64,000 nt of DNA from Streptomyces sp. NBC_01268 (GCF_036240795.1 NZ_CP108454.1:7128001-7192000), one strand, 5' to 3'. Positions 25,976 to 35,379 are shown, numbered from the stretch's first letter. The notes: a model not told the origin generated them from the sequence alone. Numbers and translations: made by a program.

Positions 25976-26043
25976 GCCTGTGTTGTGTTCAGCCTGTGGA
26001 GGTCGCGCACCCGCCGCGACCCCGTCACGCACCGGGAGACCCC

Positions 26044-26604
26044 ATGACCCCGCTCAACCGCCGCGACCTGGGACTCCTCGTCCTACGGGTCGGCACCGGC
26101 GCCGTCCTGGCCGCCCACGGAACGCAGAAGCTGTTCGGCTGGTTCGGCGGCGGCGGCATCGAGGGAACGGCCCAGGGGATGGAGGCGATGGGCTTCTCAC
26201 CCGCCCGGGAGAGCGCCATCGCCGCCGGGCTGGGCGAGGCGGGCGGCGGCGCCCTGCTCGCCCTCGGCCTGGCCACCCCCGCGGCCGGCGCCGCCGCGGC
26301 GGGCGCCATGGCGGGCGCGGTCGCCGTGCACGCCCCGGCCGGCTTCTTCGCCCAGAGCGGCGGATACGAGTACCCCGCGTTCCTCGGCTTCACCGCGGCC
26401 GCCATCGGCGTCGCCGGAGCCGGCCGCTACTCCCTCGACCACGCCACCGGGCACGTCCTCGACCGCCCCTGGGTGGTCGCCGTCGCCTTCGTCGGCACGG
26501 CGCTCGCCGCCGCGGCCGTCGTCGGGCGCCGCGCCCAGGCCCAGGCCGAGGCCCGTCCCGAACCCGAGCCCGAGCACGGGACCGCCCCGGACCCGGAGGG
26601 GTGA
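26044..26604 (+). CDS. DoxX-family membrane protein
   Basis: A 186-residue protein. The DoxX signature is visible: LGLLVLRVGTGAVLAAHGTQKLFGWFGGGGIEGTA, followed by MEAMGFSP, then helices at about 57-82 and 84-100 and the YEYPAFLGFTAAAIGVAG segment. The tail is Glu/Pro-rich. The family is membrane-bound; members have been linked to redox or thiol homeostasis. ATG 26044 is the only start that begins at the conserved core. The next gene starts five bases after the stop, so they form an operon. Confidence 0.85.
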   Translation: MTPLNRRDLGLLVLRVGTGAVLAAHGTQKLFGWFGGGGIEGTAQGMEAMGFSPARESAIAAGLGEAGGGALLALGLATPAAGAAAAGAMAGAVAVHAPAGFFAQSGGYEYPAFLGFTAAAIGVAGAGRYSLDHATGHVLDRPWVVAVAFVGTALAAAAVVGRRAQAQAEARPEPEPEHGTAPDPEG

Positions 26605-26608
26605 CGCC

Positions 26609-27538
26609 ATGCGCGCCATGACGATGCCGCGGTACGGCGGCCCCGAGGAACTCGCGCCGGCGGACCTCCCGGACCCGAAGGTCGCCCCCGGCGAGGTCCT
26701 GATCCGGGTGGTGGCCGCGGGCATCAACCCGGTCGACTGGAAGCTGGCCGCCGGCGGACTCGACCCCCTGATGGTCACCCACTTCCCGCTGATCCCCGGC
26801 TGGGACGTCGCCGGGGTCGTCGAGCGCAACGGTCTGGACTCCACCGAGTTCGCCCCGGGCGACGAGGTGTTCGGCTACATCCGCAAGGACAGCGCCGAGC
26901 ACGGCGCCTACGCGGAGAAGGTCTCCGCCCAGGTCCGGATGCTCGCCCGCAAGCCCCGCGCGCTGAGCTGGGCCCAGACCGCGGGACTCCCGCTCGCCGG
27001 ACTCACCGCCCTCCAGGCGGCCGACCGCGTCGGCGTCGGCGCGGGCGACACCGTGCTCGTGCACGCCGCCGCCGGGGGTGTCGGCTCCCTCGGCACCCAG
27101 CTCGCGCTCGCCCGCGGCGCCCGGGTCATCGGCACCGCGAGCCCCGCCAACCACGCGTTCCTTCGCGAACTGGGCGCCGAACCCGTCGCGTACGGCCCCG
27201 GTCTCGCCGACCGCGTACGCGAACTGGCCCCGGGCGGTGTGGACGCGGCGCTCGACTTCGTCGGCGGCGAGGCCGTCGACGTCTCCGTCGAACTCCTCGC
27301 GTCGGCCGCCCGCCTGGCCTCCATCGCCGACCACCGGGCGGCCGCGCTCGGCGGCCACTACGTCTGGGTGAGACCCGACGGCGCGGGCCTGGCCACCCTC
27401 GCGGCCCTCGCCGACGAGGGCCGCCTCACCGTCCCCGTGGAGAAGGTCCTGCCGCTGAGCGAGGCCGCCGAGGCCTGGCGGCTCAACAGCGAGGGGCACA
27501 CCCGGGGCAAGCTGGTCCTCTCGGTCGGCGAGGCCTGA
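26609..27538 (+). CDS. NADP-dependent zinc-type alcohol dehydrogenase / quinone oxidoreductase family
   Basis: A 309-residue MDR-superfamily enzyme. A GroES-like domain (GEVLIRVVAAGINPVDWKLAAGG; PGWDVAGVVERNG) is followed by a Rossmann domain with the NADPH motif AAAGGVGSLGTQLA (about 150-163). Catalytic zinc ligands are absent, as in quinone reductases. The C-terminus AWRLNSEGHTRGKLVLSV is typical. It probably reduces quinones or enones. It is coupled to the DoxX gene, suggesting a shared redox role (inference). Confidence 0.88.
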   Translation: MRAMTMPRYGGPEELAPADLPDPKVAPGEVLIRVVAAGINPVDWKLAAGGLDPLMVTHFPLIPGWDVAGVVERNGLDSTEFAPGDEVFGYIRKDSAEHGAYAEKVSAQVRMLARKPRALSWAQTAGLPLAGLTALQAADRVGVGAGDTVLVHAAAGGVGSLGTQLALARGARVIGTASPANHAFLRELGAEPVAYGPGLADRVRELAPGGVDAALDFVGGEAVDVSVELLASAARLASIADHRAAALGGHYVWVRPDGAGLATLAALADEGRLTVPVEKVLPLSEAAEAWRLNSEGHTRGKLVLSVGEA

Positions 27539-27638
27539 ACACCTCGATAGTGTTCGGGAAGATCCGGAACCCGCCCGGTGCTACGGGGAGGGCGGGGGAG
27601 CGCATGCGGACACGCGAGGGAAGGAACAGGCGCCGGCC

Positions 27639-28550
27639 ATGAAGATCGATCTCACGGACACCAACTCCAGCAAGATCAACAAGGCGATCCTGGAGGGCCG
27701 CCGTGCCGTCGGCACTCCGGCCGTCGGCATGGTGCTCACCCTGGTCATCGTCACCGACGAGGAGCACGCCTACGATGCGGTGAAGGCGGCCAACGAGGCC
27801 TCCCGCGAGCATCCCGCGCGCACCCTGGTCGTCATCAAGCGGCACGCCCGCTCCCCGCGCGGCCGCGGCGAGACCCGCCTCGACGCCGAGGTGCGGGTCG
27901 GCACCGACGCCGGCCCCGGCGAGACCGTCCTCCTCCGCCTCCACGGCGAACTCGGCCGACGCGCCGACTCCGTCGTCCTCCCCCTGCTCCTCCCCGACGC
28001 GCCGGTCGTCCTCTGGTGGCCCGTCGACGCCCCCGAGGTGCCCTCCCAGGACCCCCTCGGCGCCCTCGCCCAGCGCCGCATCACCGACACGTACGCCGTC
28101 GAGGACCCGCTCGCCGCGCTCGCCGCCCGCGCCGCCTCGTACGCCCCCGGCGACACCGACCTCGCCTGGACCCGGCTCACCCCCTGGCGCTCGCTGCTCG
28201 CGGCGGCCCTCGACCAGGCCGGTACGACGGTGGTCTCGGCCGCCGTCGAGAGCGAGGCCGACAACCCCAGCGCCGAACTCCTCGCCCGCTGGTTCGGCGA
28301 CCGACTGGACGTCCCGGTCGAACGGGTCGTCACCGACGGCCCGGTCGTCACCGCCGTCCGCATGGGCACCCCGGACGGCGAGATCCGCATCGACCGCCCG
28401 GAAGGCCCGGTCGCCCACCTGGCCATCCCCGGCCAGCCGAGCCGTGTGATGGCCCTCAAGGTCCGCACCACGGCGGAACTCATCGCGGAGGAACTGCGCC
28501 GCCTGGACCCGGACGAGGCGTACGCGGCGGCCTTGAGGTACGGGCAGTAG
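27639..28550 (+). CDS. opcA: OpcA, glucose-6-phosphate dehydrogenase assembly protein (solitary copy)
   Basis: A 303-residue protein with the OpcA layout. It starts MKIDLTDTNSSKINKAILEGRRA, continues with VGMVLTLVIVTDEEHAYDAVKAANEASREHP, has LPLLLPDAPVVLWWPVDAP and TWRSL-like DLAWTRLTPWRSLL, and ends in a substrate-like domain (DPDEAYAAALRYG). OpcA binds and stimulates G6PDH and is normally encoded beside zwf with tal and tkt. No zwf, tal, tkt or pgi is present in this window, so this is an isolated and possibly second copy. Confidence 0.9.
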   Translation: MKIDLTDTNSSKINKAILEGRRAVGTPAVGMVLTLVIVTDEEHAYDAVKAANEASREHPARTLVVIKRHARSPRGRGETRLDAEVRVGTDAGPGETVLLRLHGELGRRADSVVLPLLLPDAPVVLWWPVDAPEVPSQDPLGALAQRRITDTYAVEDPLAALAARAASYAPGDTDLAWTRLTPWRSLLAAALDQAGTTVVSAAVESEADNPSAELLARWFGDRLDVPVERVVTDGPVVTAVRMGTPDGEIRIDRPEGPVAHLAIPGQPSRVMALKVRTTAELIAEELRRLDPDEAYAAALRYGQ

Positions 28551-28640
28551 GGGGCGCACCGCGCCGAGGCGTCCGCCGGGAGCCCGAGGGGGCGAGGCCG
28601 TCCTCCGGTTCGGCGCCCCCGGCCGCCGCCGCCAAGCCGC

Positions 28641-28668
28641 CGCGCATGAGTACCCGTACTCATGCGCG
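28641..28668. promoter_or_regulatory. 28-bp near-perfect palindrome, probable operator
   Basis: Arms CGCGCATGAGTAC (28641-28653) and GTACTCATGCGCG (28656-28668) are perfect 13-bp inverted repeats around CC. The two-base centre favours a dimeric-repressor operator (GAGTACnnGTACTC core) over an RNA hairpin. It lies 67 bp before the secreted-protein gene at 28735. Confidence 0.7.
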
Positions 28669-28734
28669 GGAGGATGCGGAGGAGGCAGTCTTGGCGGCTC
28701 GACCAGGTCCGCGATCAACAGGGGGTAGACAGCC

Positions 28735-29151
28735 ATGACACGTTTCAGAGCCGTACTGGCCACGACGGCCGCGGCGTTCCTCGTCTGGGGCGCCGCCGGT
28801 GCCGCGACCGCCGCGTCGGCGGACGACGTCCTGCTGCCGCACCCGGGGCCGGACGGCCTGGTGTGGGTGGAGGAGCACTGGGGAGACGGCGGCGTCGCGT
28901 CGGGCGGCGCGTGGGAGGGCCTCCCCACCGTCCTCACCGTGGCCTGCGAGGGCGGCGGCACCGTGACGGTGACGATGGAGTCCCAGCAGGACCAGGTGGC
29001 CGCCTTCACCGCCGACTGCCCGGCCGGCGAACCCGGCCGCGGCTCGGTCACCATGCCGGCCGGCGTCGTCCGCTCCGGCTCCTTCACCATCGGCGTCGAC
29101 GCCTCGTCGGACTCCGTCCGCTGGGCCCTGACGGTCACCCAGCCCGAGTAG
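28735..29151 (+). CDS. small secreted protein of unknown function
   Basis: A 138-residue exported protein. The signal peptide is at 1-28 (VLATTAAAFLVWGAAGAATAASA), leaving a mature part of about 110 residues. Two Cys (in VACEGGG and ADCPAGE) may form one disulfide. The mature part is beta-rich (TVTVTMESQQDQVAAFTADC; SGSFTIGVDASSDSVRWALTVTQ). I recognise no family. AGGGGG precedes the start. A strong palindrome (28641-28668) probably controls it, and a 15-bp terminator follows. Confidence 0.8.
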   Translation: MTRFRAVLATTAAAFLVWGAAGAATAASADDVLLPHPGPDGLVWVEEHWGDGGVASGGAWEGLPTVLTVACEGGGTVTVTMESQQDQVAAFTADCPAGEPGRGSVTMPAGVVRSGSFTIGVDASSDSVRWALTVTQPE

Positions 29152-29177
29152 CCCGCCCCGGACGACCCGGACCGAAC

Positions 29178-29215
29178 GGCGGCCCCGACCGGACACGAGC
29201 CCGGTCGGGGCCGCC
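29178..29215 (+). terminator. 15-bp hairpin terminator
   Basis: GGCGGCCCCGACCGG (29178-29192), an eight-base loop and CCGGTCGGGGCCGCC (29201-29215) form a perfect stem 26 bases after the secreted-protein stop, followed by TT. The rest of 29152-29385 shows no gene. Confidence 0.85.
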
Positions 29216-29385
29216 TTCGGCCACGGCGCCCGAGGGTGCGGGGCGACGAACCCGGTCGATGCGGGCCGGTTCGGCGACGTGGCGGGTGCCGGCAGTCTGG
29301 TGGGGTCCCCGCGCTGTTCACGGTCCGGGTGATCGGACTCGTCGGCCTCCTCACCTGACCCGGGTCGCGTGGGGTGGGACGCGCC

Positions 29386-30522
29386 CTACCCCGGCAGCAC
29401 GCGCACCCGGCCTTCGGGCAGTTTGGCCCACCAGTTGGCGTAGCGGCGGTAGAGCCACGGGTCGCGGGCGGTGAGGAGTGCGGTCAGGGTCCGGGCCTCC
29501 TCGGCCAGTGCCTCCCACGTCGGGGCCGGGAGCTCGTGGAAGGCCGTCGCCTCGATGCCGCCCTCGACCGGGCGCCACACGCCCGCCACGTATCCGTCGA
29601 CGAGCAGCGTCGGGAGGACGTCGCCGTTCACGCGGATCACCACGCGGCGGTACTCGGGCGGTATCACCCGGCTCCGGTCGGCGTACGCGAGGAGGACGCT
29701 GTCCCACATGGGCAGCAGGCGCGGCGGGGCGGGAGTGTCGCCGGGCGGTCGTGGGGCGCCCGGGACGTCGAAGAGCGCGGTGCCGTCGGGGGCTTCCAGG
29801 TGGTCCAGTTCGGCGTCGAGGTCCTTCAGGGCACGGCGGATTGGGGTGCGCCTGACCATCGCGAACTGGGCCACGTCCGCCACCGACGCGGGGCCGAAAC
29901 CCTCCAGATAGCGCCGGACCAGACCCCGCAGCGCCTCCGCTGAGGGCTCGCGGCCCGTGACGGGAGGGCCGCCGGAGGTCACGTACGACGGGCGCAGACC
30001 GAACGACCAGGGCCCGCCCGTCGGATGGTGGTGCAGCGGCGCGTACGCCCGCAGCCCCCACCACGCGCCCTCCGCCCGCTCCGCGCCGACCCGCTCCGCC
30101 AGCCACCCGCGCAGTTCGGCCACCGTGCGCGGCTCCTCGGCGAACGCCAGCAGGCCCGGCACCAACTCCTCGCCGTCGGCGGGGGTCAGGCCCGTCTCCG
30201 CGAACCGGAAACCGAGCCGCGAACCGTACAGCGTCTGCTGCAGCGCCTCCCGGAACATCCGGTAGTCCCCGGCGTGCACCGCGTGCAGGGTGATCCGCAT
30301 CAGCGTCGCCTTCACCACCTCACGGCGCGCGAAGACGCCGTCCACCTCGGCCGGATCCAGTCCGACGAGCCGGTTCCACAGCGCCAGGTACGGCGACCCC
30401 GGGTGCTGCGCCTGCAGTGCCACGACCCGCCGGACGCCCTCGGCGACGCCCAACGGGGCACGCGCGAGCAGCAGCTGACGGCCGAGCGTGGCGCGGTTGA
30501 GCTCCCGTGCGGTGATCTTCAC
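29386..30522 (-). CDS. winged-helix DNA-binding (AlkZ/YcaQ-related, HTH_42) protein
   Basis: 378 residues from GTG 30522 (VKITARELNRATLGRQLLLARAPLGVAEGVRRVVALQAQHPGSPYLALWNRL). The frame further upstream is Arg/Ala shadow sequence. The QAQ-containing helix and later RYLEGFGPASVADVAQFAMVRRTPIRRAL and LLPMWDSVLLAYADRSRVIPPEYRR are typical of the HTH_42 family. That family includes AlkZ-type glycosylases acting on crosslinked or alkylated DNA. Whether this member is catalytic is unknown. Confidence 0.85.
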   Translation of the reverse strand: MKITARELNRATLGRQLLLARAPLGVAEGVRRVVALQAQHPGSPYLALWNRLVGLDPAEVDGVFARREVVKATLMRITLHAVHAGDYRMFREALQQTLYGSRLGFRFAETGLTPADGEELVPGLLAFAEEPRTVAELRGWLAERVGAERAEGAWWGLRAYAPLHHHPTGGPWSFGLRPSYVTSGGPPVTGREPSAEALRGLVRRYLEGFGPASVADVAQFAMVRRTPIRRALKDLDAELDHLEAPDGTALFDVPGAPRPPGDTPAPPRLLPMWDSVLLAYADRSRVIPPEYRRVVIRVNGDVLPTLLVDGYVAGVWRPVEGGIEATAFHELPAPTWEALAEEARTLTALLTARDPWLYRRYANWWAKLPEGRVRVLPG

Positions 30523-30722
30523 GGGGGCATTGTCCCCGGGATCCGGAGGGCGGGCGGCGGCGGGGGCGCTCCGCACCCGCCCAGCCGTGCGCGGCGGGCC
30601 GACGCGCCGTCGCGCGACAACGCTTCGAAGTCGCGTCGCCGCAGGTCGTACGCTCGCTACGCGCGTCACCCGCGAGGTGCGCGCCGACCGCACGACATCC
30701 GTACCCAGGGGGGAACGTCACC

Positions 30723-32042
30723 GTGTCCAGGATCCTCGTCGCCGCCACGCCCGTGTCCGGCCACCACGCGCCGCTGCTCCAGATCGCCCGCCACCTCTGC
30801 GGCCTCGGCCACGAGGTCGTCTTCCTCGGCGGATCCCGCTTCGGCGCCCAGGTCGAGGCGGCCGGCCCCGCCTTCCGGGCGCTGCCCGCCGCCGCCGACT
30901 ACGACGACCGCGATCTGACGGCCCGGTTCCCCGGCCGGGAGGGGATCCCCGCCGGACCCGCGCAGGTCATGTGGGACGTCATGCACGTCTTCGGCGACCC
31001 GATCCCCGCCCAGCTCGGGGCGCTCCGCGAGGTGCTGGCGGACTTCCCGGCGTCCGTCGTCCTCCACGACAACCTGTTCCTCGGGGGCGTGGCGCTCGCC
31101 CTCGGCGAGGAACCGGGCCGCCGCCCGGCCGTGTTCAGCGTGGGCATCTCGCCGCTCGGCGTCGACAGCCGGGACACCGCGCCCCACCTGCTGGGACTGC
31201 TGCCGCCCGTCGACGACACCGAGCGCGCCCGGTACGCCGAGCTGGCCGCGCGGATGGCCGAGCGGAGCAAGCCGCTCGCCGAGCACCTGCGCGGCTGCTT
31301 CACCACCGCCGGGGTGAGCCTGGCCGAGGGCTCGCTCGGCTGGCTCCGGATCCAGGCCGCCGACGCGTTCCTCCAGCTCACCGTCGCCGGATTCGAGTAC
31401 CCGCGCAGCGACCAGCCCGCCAACATCCGCTTCGTCGGTGCGATCCCCATCGACCCCGGCACCGCCCAGGAGCCGCCCGCCTGGTGGCCCGAGCTCCTGA
31501 AGGCCCGCGCCGACGGGAAGCGGATCGTCGTCGTCACCCAGGGCACCCTCGCCAACACCGCCCTCGGCCGGCTCGTCGTTCCCACCGTGCGGGCCCTCGC
31601 GGACCGCGACGACGTCTTCGTCGTCGCCGCCACCGGGCGCCCCGACGCGGCCGAGCGGGTCGCCGCCGACCTGCCCGCCGTCCCCGCCAACGCCCGCGTC
31701 GCCGGATTCGTCCCCTTCGCCGAACTCCTCCCGCTGACCGACCTGCTCGTCACCAACGGCGGCTACGGCGGCACCCAGGCCGCCCTCGCCCACGGCGTCC
31801 CGCTGATCGTGGCCGGCGACACCGAGGACAAGCCGGAGGTCGCCGCCCGCGTCGAATGGTCCGGCACCGGCGTCAACCTGCGCACCGGCGACCCCACCGT
31901 CGAGGCGCTCCGCTCCGCCGTGGACACCGTCCTGTCCGTACCCTCCTACCGCGAGCGCGCCGCCGCCCTCGCCAAGGAGTACGCCGCGCACGACGCCCTC
32001 GCCCTGATCGACGGCCTCGTCACGGCGACCTCCGGCCGCTGA
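30723..32042 (+). CDS. GT1/MGT-family glycosyltransferase
   Basis: A 439-residue cytoplasmic enzyme. The N-terminal Rossmann domain begins RILVAATPVSGHHAPLLQIARHLCGLGHEVVFLGG. The C-terminal half contains RIVVVTQGTLAN (about 270) and the nucleotide-sugar site VAGFVPFAELLPLTDLLVTNGGYGGTQAALAHGVPLIVAGDTEDKPE (about 323-369), where the usual His of the motif is replaced (NGG). Members glycosylate macrolides, sterols or other small molecules. GTG 30723 is preceded by AGGGGGG. A 131-bp gap separates it from the downstream operon, so a direct link is unlikely. Confidence 0.9.
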   Translation: MSRILVAATPVSGHHAPLLQIARHLCGLGHEVVFLGGSRFGAQVEAAGPAFRALPAAADYDDRDLTARFPGREGIPAGPAQVMWDVMHVFGDPIPAQLGALREVLADFPASVVLHDNLFLGGVALALGEEPGRRPAVFSVGISPLGVDSRDTAPHLLGLLPPVDDTERARYAELAARMAERSKPLAEHLRGCFTTAGVSLAEGSLGWLRIQAADAFLQLTVAGFEYPRSDQPANIRFVGAIPIDPGTAQEPPAWWPELLKARADGKRIVVVTQGTLANTALGRLVVPTVRALADRDDVFVVAATGRPDAAERVAADLPAVPANARVAGFVPFAELLPLTDLLVTNGGYGGTQAALAHGVPLIVAGDTEDKPEVAARVEWSGTGVNLRTGDPTVEALRSAVDTVLSVPSYRERAAALAKEYAAHDALALIDGLVTATSGR

Positions 32043-32173
32043 GCCGGACCGCCGTGATCCCGCCAAGCTGACGGAGGAGTTGGCCGAGACCAGGTGAAGC
32101 TTCCGCAACAGCTTGCTCCCGCCCCGCCCCACCCGTAAGGATCGCCCGCAGGCAACTGGAGAACGGGGACGCC

Positions 32174-33211
32174 ATGAAACCTCGCCTGGTCTTCGTCCAC
32201 GGCATCGGCGGCCCCCGCGACGCCGCCGCCGACCTGGACGAATGGCTGCGGGCCGTGGCCTCGGGCGCGCGCGCCGCCGGGCACGGCGCACGGGTCTCCG
32301 GCCTGACCGGAGGCTGGGCCGCCGACGCCCGGTTCGCCTACTACGGCGACCTGTTCCGTACGGCCGGCAGCCAGGGGAGCGGCAGCGGCGCGGGGGACGA
32401 CCAGGACGACGAGGTGCTCGCCGAGCTCCTCCTGGAAGCGGTCGACGAGCGCCTCGCCGACCCCGACGCCCCCCTCTCGGCCGCCGAGACCCGCGCCCTG
32501 CGGCACGCCCGCACCCAGCTCGCCCCGCCTCCCGGGGCCCAGGGCGCGGGCGCGCCCGCCCGGCGCGTGGTCAACGCCGTCACCACCCTGCTCGCCGTCC
32601 CGGGCGTACGCGCCCTCGGCGGCTGGCTCAGCGCCCGCACCACGGCCGGCATGCTCGGCCAGGTCGCCCGCTACCTCAACCGCGCCGAACCCGACACCAC
32701 CGGCGCCACCCTCGACCGGCGCATCCGCGCCCGCGTCGCCGACTGCCTGGACCCCGAGGGCCCCAACGTCGTCGTCGCCCACTCCCTCGGCACCGTCGTC
32801 GCGCTGGAGACGCTGCACGAGATCACCTACGGGAAGGCCGCCGGCACGGGGACGGCGGGCGCAAGCCCGGACGGCGCCCCGTCCTCGCGCCGCCGCCCCG
32901 ACGTGCCGCTCCTCGTCACCCTCGGCTCGCCCCTCGGCATCCGGAGCGCCGTCCAGCCCCGGGTCCGCCCCCACCCCCTCGCCACCCCCGCCTCCGTGGG
33001 GCGCTGGCTCAACTTCTGGGACCGGGACGACATCGTGGCCGCCCGCCCGCACCTGGAGACCTTCGTACGCCCCAACGCCACCGCCGTCGTCCCGGCCTCC
33101 CGCCGCGTCGACTCCGACGGCGCCTGGGTCCACCCGGCGGCGAAGTACCTGGCGCAGCCGGCCGTCGCCGGTCCGCTCGTCGAGGCCCTGACCACCCTCG
33201 CGGAGCGATGA
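32174..33211 (+). CDS. alpha/beta hydrolase, first gene of the conflict operon
   Basis: A 345-residue protein without a signal peptide. The N-terminal strand and oxyanion motif LVFVHGIGGP are followed, near residue 204, by the nucleophile elbow NVVVAHSLGTVVALETL (Ser204). LLVTLGSPLGI and, late, DGAWVHPAAKYLAQP may supply the acid and His. This layout is common to lipase/esterase-like hydrolases. The stop overlaps the start of the caspase-VMAP gene (ATGA), so it is an obligate operon member. A role as effector or processing enzyme of the system is inference. A weak promoter may be TTGCTC (32113-32118) with TAAGGA 17 bases on. Confidence 0.85.
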   Translation: MKPRLVFVHGIGGPRDAAADLDEWLRAVASGARAAGHGARVSGLTGGWAADARFAYYGDLFRTAGSQGSGSGAGDDQDDEVLAELLLEAVDERLADPDAPLSAAETRALRHARTQLAPPPGAQGAGAPARRVVNAVTTLLAVPGVRALGGWLSARTTAGMLGQVARYLNRAEPDTTGATLDRRIRARVADCLDPEGPNVVVAHSLGTVVALETLHEITYGKAAGTGTAGASPDGAPSSRRRPDVPLLVTLGSPLGIRSAVQPRVRPHPLATPASVGRWLNFWDRDDIVAARPHLETFVRPNATAVVPASRRVDSDGAWVHPAAKYLAQPAVAGPLVEALTTLAER

Positions 33212-35379
33212 CCGGACCGCGCCATGTGCTGGTGATCGGGGCCCAGTGCCCCGGTCTCGGCCTCCTCGACGAGCTGGAGCAGGCCACCCGCGCCCTGCAC
33301 GACACCCTCACCACCCCCTGGGCCGGCGCCTGCGAGAAGGACCAGCCGCACGGACCGACCCTGCTGTACGGCCCCGGGCTCACCCGTACCGGCGTCGAGG
33401 AGGCCGTCCGCCGGGCCGGGCGCGCCGCCGCCGAGGCCGGAGCGGTCCTCGTCCTCGGACTGCTCGGCCACGGCATGGCGGCCGGCACCCGGCTCTACTT
33501 CATGGCGGGCGACTCCCACGCCGAGGACCCGTCCAGCGCCGTCGACGTCGGCTCGCTGCTCACCGGACTCGTCGACACCCCCGGGATCGACGGCGTCGTG
33601 GCCCTCGTCGACACCTGCCACGCGGGCAACGCCACGCCCGACCTCGGCTCACTGGCCCTCGGCATCCGGCGCGGCGACACCCGGTTCTCGCTGCTCATGG
33701 GCTCCGGCGCCGAGGAGGAGGCGTACGAGCTCCGCTTCAGCCGCACCCTCGTCAAGGTGCTCGACGCGGGCATCGCCGAAGGCGGCGAGACCCTCGTCCC
33801 CTCCGCCGTCGTCCGCGCCGTCCGCGAGGACGGCGGCGCCGAGGGCCAGGCCGTCCACCACACCGACTACGACGGCGCCCAGTTCGCCGAGGCGGAGTTG
33901 TGGCTCGCCCGCAACGCCCGCCACGGCGACGCCCGTTCGGGCTCCCTGTTCGGCCCGGTCGGCCGGACCGACCTCGACCGTGCCGTCGGCACCGCCGACG
34001 GACCCGTCGCCGACACGCTCGTCCACCCCAGGGAACTGGACGGGCTCCGCGCCCGCGTGGCCGCGCTGCCGGAGCCCCGGCGGCGCTGGGCCCGCCGGGT
34101 GACCACCGCCCTCCAGGGCGCCGTACGCACCCAGGCCCTGCTCGCCGACTGGCCCGGCGACGACCTGACCAGCGCCCTGCTGCGGCGCGCCCTCGCCGAG
34201 GCGTGCCCGGCCCCGCTCTCGCCGCTGCCGGACTCCTCCGGCGGCGAACTGCTGCGCGACACCGTGGAGTACCTCCTGCTGCGGGCCCCACGCGCCGAGC
34301 AGCGGCCCACCGAACCCCTCGCGGCCTTCGTCGCCGTCCTCGCCAGGGACACGCACGTCGACCCGCGCCACCACGTCCTGCGCGCCTGGGCGAGCGCCGT
34401 CGACGCCGCCATCGACCTCAACGACGCCTTCGAGCGGCTCGCCGAGCACGACCGGGAGACCCGGCTGCGGCTCGTCGTGAGCCTGCACGCCGCCGTCGGC
34501 GACGACTGGCCCGAGTCGCTGGCCGTCTGGCTCCTCGACGGCGGGACCGTGCTGCGCCACGAGGAGTTCCCCTGCCCCGCGCAGGACCGCACCGGCGTCG
34601 AGCGCACCCTCGGCGGCGTGCTGCGCTGGGCGTCCCGGCACGCCGACGCCCTCGACACCCCGTTGCGCCGGGTCGAGATCGCCGCCCCCGCCCCGCTGCT
34701 CGCCACCTGGCGCCCCGAGGACACCGACTTCGGCATGCGCCTCGGCGACCTCCACGACGTGGTGCTGCGCTGGAGCGACCGCATCCAGCCCCCCGACCAC
34801 CTGTGGTGGATCAACGACCAGGCCCGTACGACCCTGAAGGCCATGGACGCCCACGCCGACGGCAGCCGGGTCGACTGGCTCGGCGAGGCCGACACCCGGC
34901 GCACCGACGAACTCCACGAACGGCTGCGCCGGTCCGCGCCCCGCAGCCGCGCCGTCGCGCTCGAACACCGGCCCGCCCACCTCAAGGACATGATGGAGAT
35001 CCTGCTGGCCTCCTCGCCCATCGTGATGTGGCCCAACCCCGAACAGGCGGGGCAGGCGGACCAGTCGGTGCCCGGCGCGCGCAACGGCTCCGGCGCCGCC
35101 GCTCCCGTACCGGAGCCCGTACGGCGGTCCGTGGACACCTACTGGCACCTGCTGCCCGCCGAGTTCAGCCGCGCCTACCGGGAACGCCGGCGGTCCGCCC
35201 CCGGGCCCGGGGGCGCGTGCGGGCACGCCGACGCGGGGCGACGCCATCTCGCCGGACTGCGCACCGTGTGGGACGGTCACGAGTGGCTGGAATTCTGCAA
35301 ATGGTTCGATCGCGAGCACACGGCTCGGGAACAGTTCCTCCCGGAACGGTTCCTGACGGAGGGGGAGAGCCCCGCATGA
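33208..35379 (+). CDS. caspase-like protease fused to a VMAP-type C-terminal region
   Basis: A 723-residue protein starting at ATG 33208, which overlaps the previous stop. The N-terminal 250 residues are a caspase-like (C14) domain. The His of the dyad is His88 in VLGLLGHGMAAG, and the Cys is Cys137 in GVVALVDTCHAGNA, both intact. A middle helical region (about 265-370) is followed by a segment (about 375-610) with LRLVVSLHAAVGDDW..LAVWLLDGG, VEIAAPAPLLATW and GDLHDVVLRWSDRI. I read this as the C-terminal domain of vWA-MoxR-associated proteins (VMAP-C). In these ternary systems VMAP is thought to couple sensing to effectors. The tail 610-723 ends WLEFCKWFDREHT. Confidence 0.82.
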   Translation: MTGPRHVLVIGAQCPGLGLLDELEQATRALHDTLTTPWAGACEKDQPHGPTLLYGPGLTRTGVEEAVRRAGRAAAEAGAVLVLGLLGHGMAAGTRLYFMAGDSHAEDPSSAVDVGSLLTGLVDTPGIDGVVALVDTCHAGNATPDLGSLALGIRRGDTRFSLLMGSGAEEEAYELRFSRTLVKVLDAGIAEGGETLVPSAVVRAVREDGGAEGQAVHHTDYDGAQFAEAELWLARNARHGDARSGSLFGPVGRTDLDRAVGTADGPVADTLVHPRELDGLRARVAALPEPRRRWARRVTTALQGAVRTQALLADWPGDDLTSALLRRALAEACPAPLSPLPDSSGGELLRDTVEYLLLRAPRAEQRPTEPLAAFVAVLARDTHVDPRHHVLRAWASAVDAAIDLNDAFERLAEHDRETRLRLVVSLHAAVGDDWPESLAVWLLDGGTVLRHEEFPCPAQDRTGVERTLGGVLRWASRHADALDTPLRRVEIAAPAPLLATWRPEDTDFGMRLGDLHDVVLRWSDRIQPPDHLWWINDQARTTLKAMDAHADGSRVDWLGEADTRRTDELHERLRRSAPRSRAVALEHRPAHLKDMMEILLASSPIVMWPNPEQAGQADQSVPGARNGSGAAAPVPEPVRRSVDTYWHLLPAEFSRAYRERRRSAPGPGGACGHADAGRRHLAGLRTVWDGHEWLEFCKWFDREHTAREQFLPERFLTEGESPA

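Noticed and set aside
30723..32042. Glycosyltransferase as part of the conflict operon
   Set aside because: 131-bp gap, a separate RBS-led start and no coupling; families of this type are usual as stand-alone resistance or tailoring genes.
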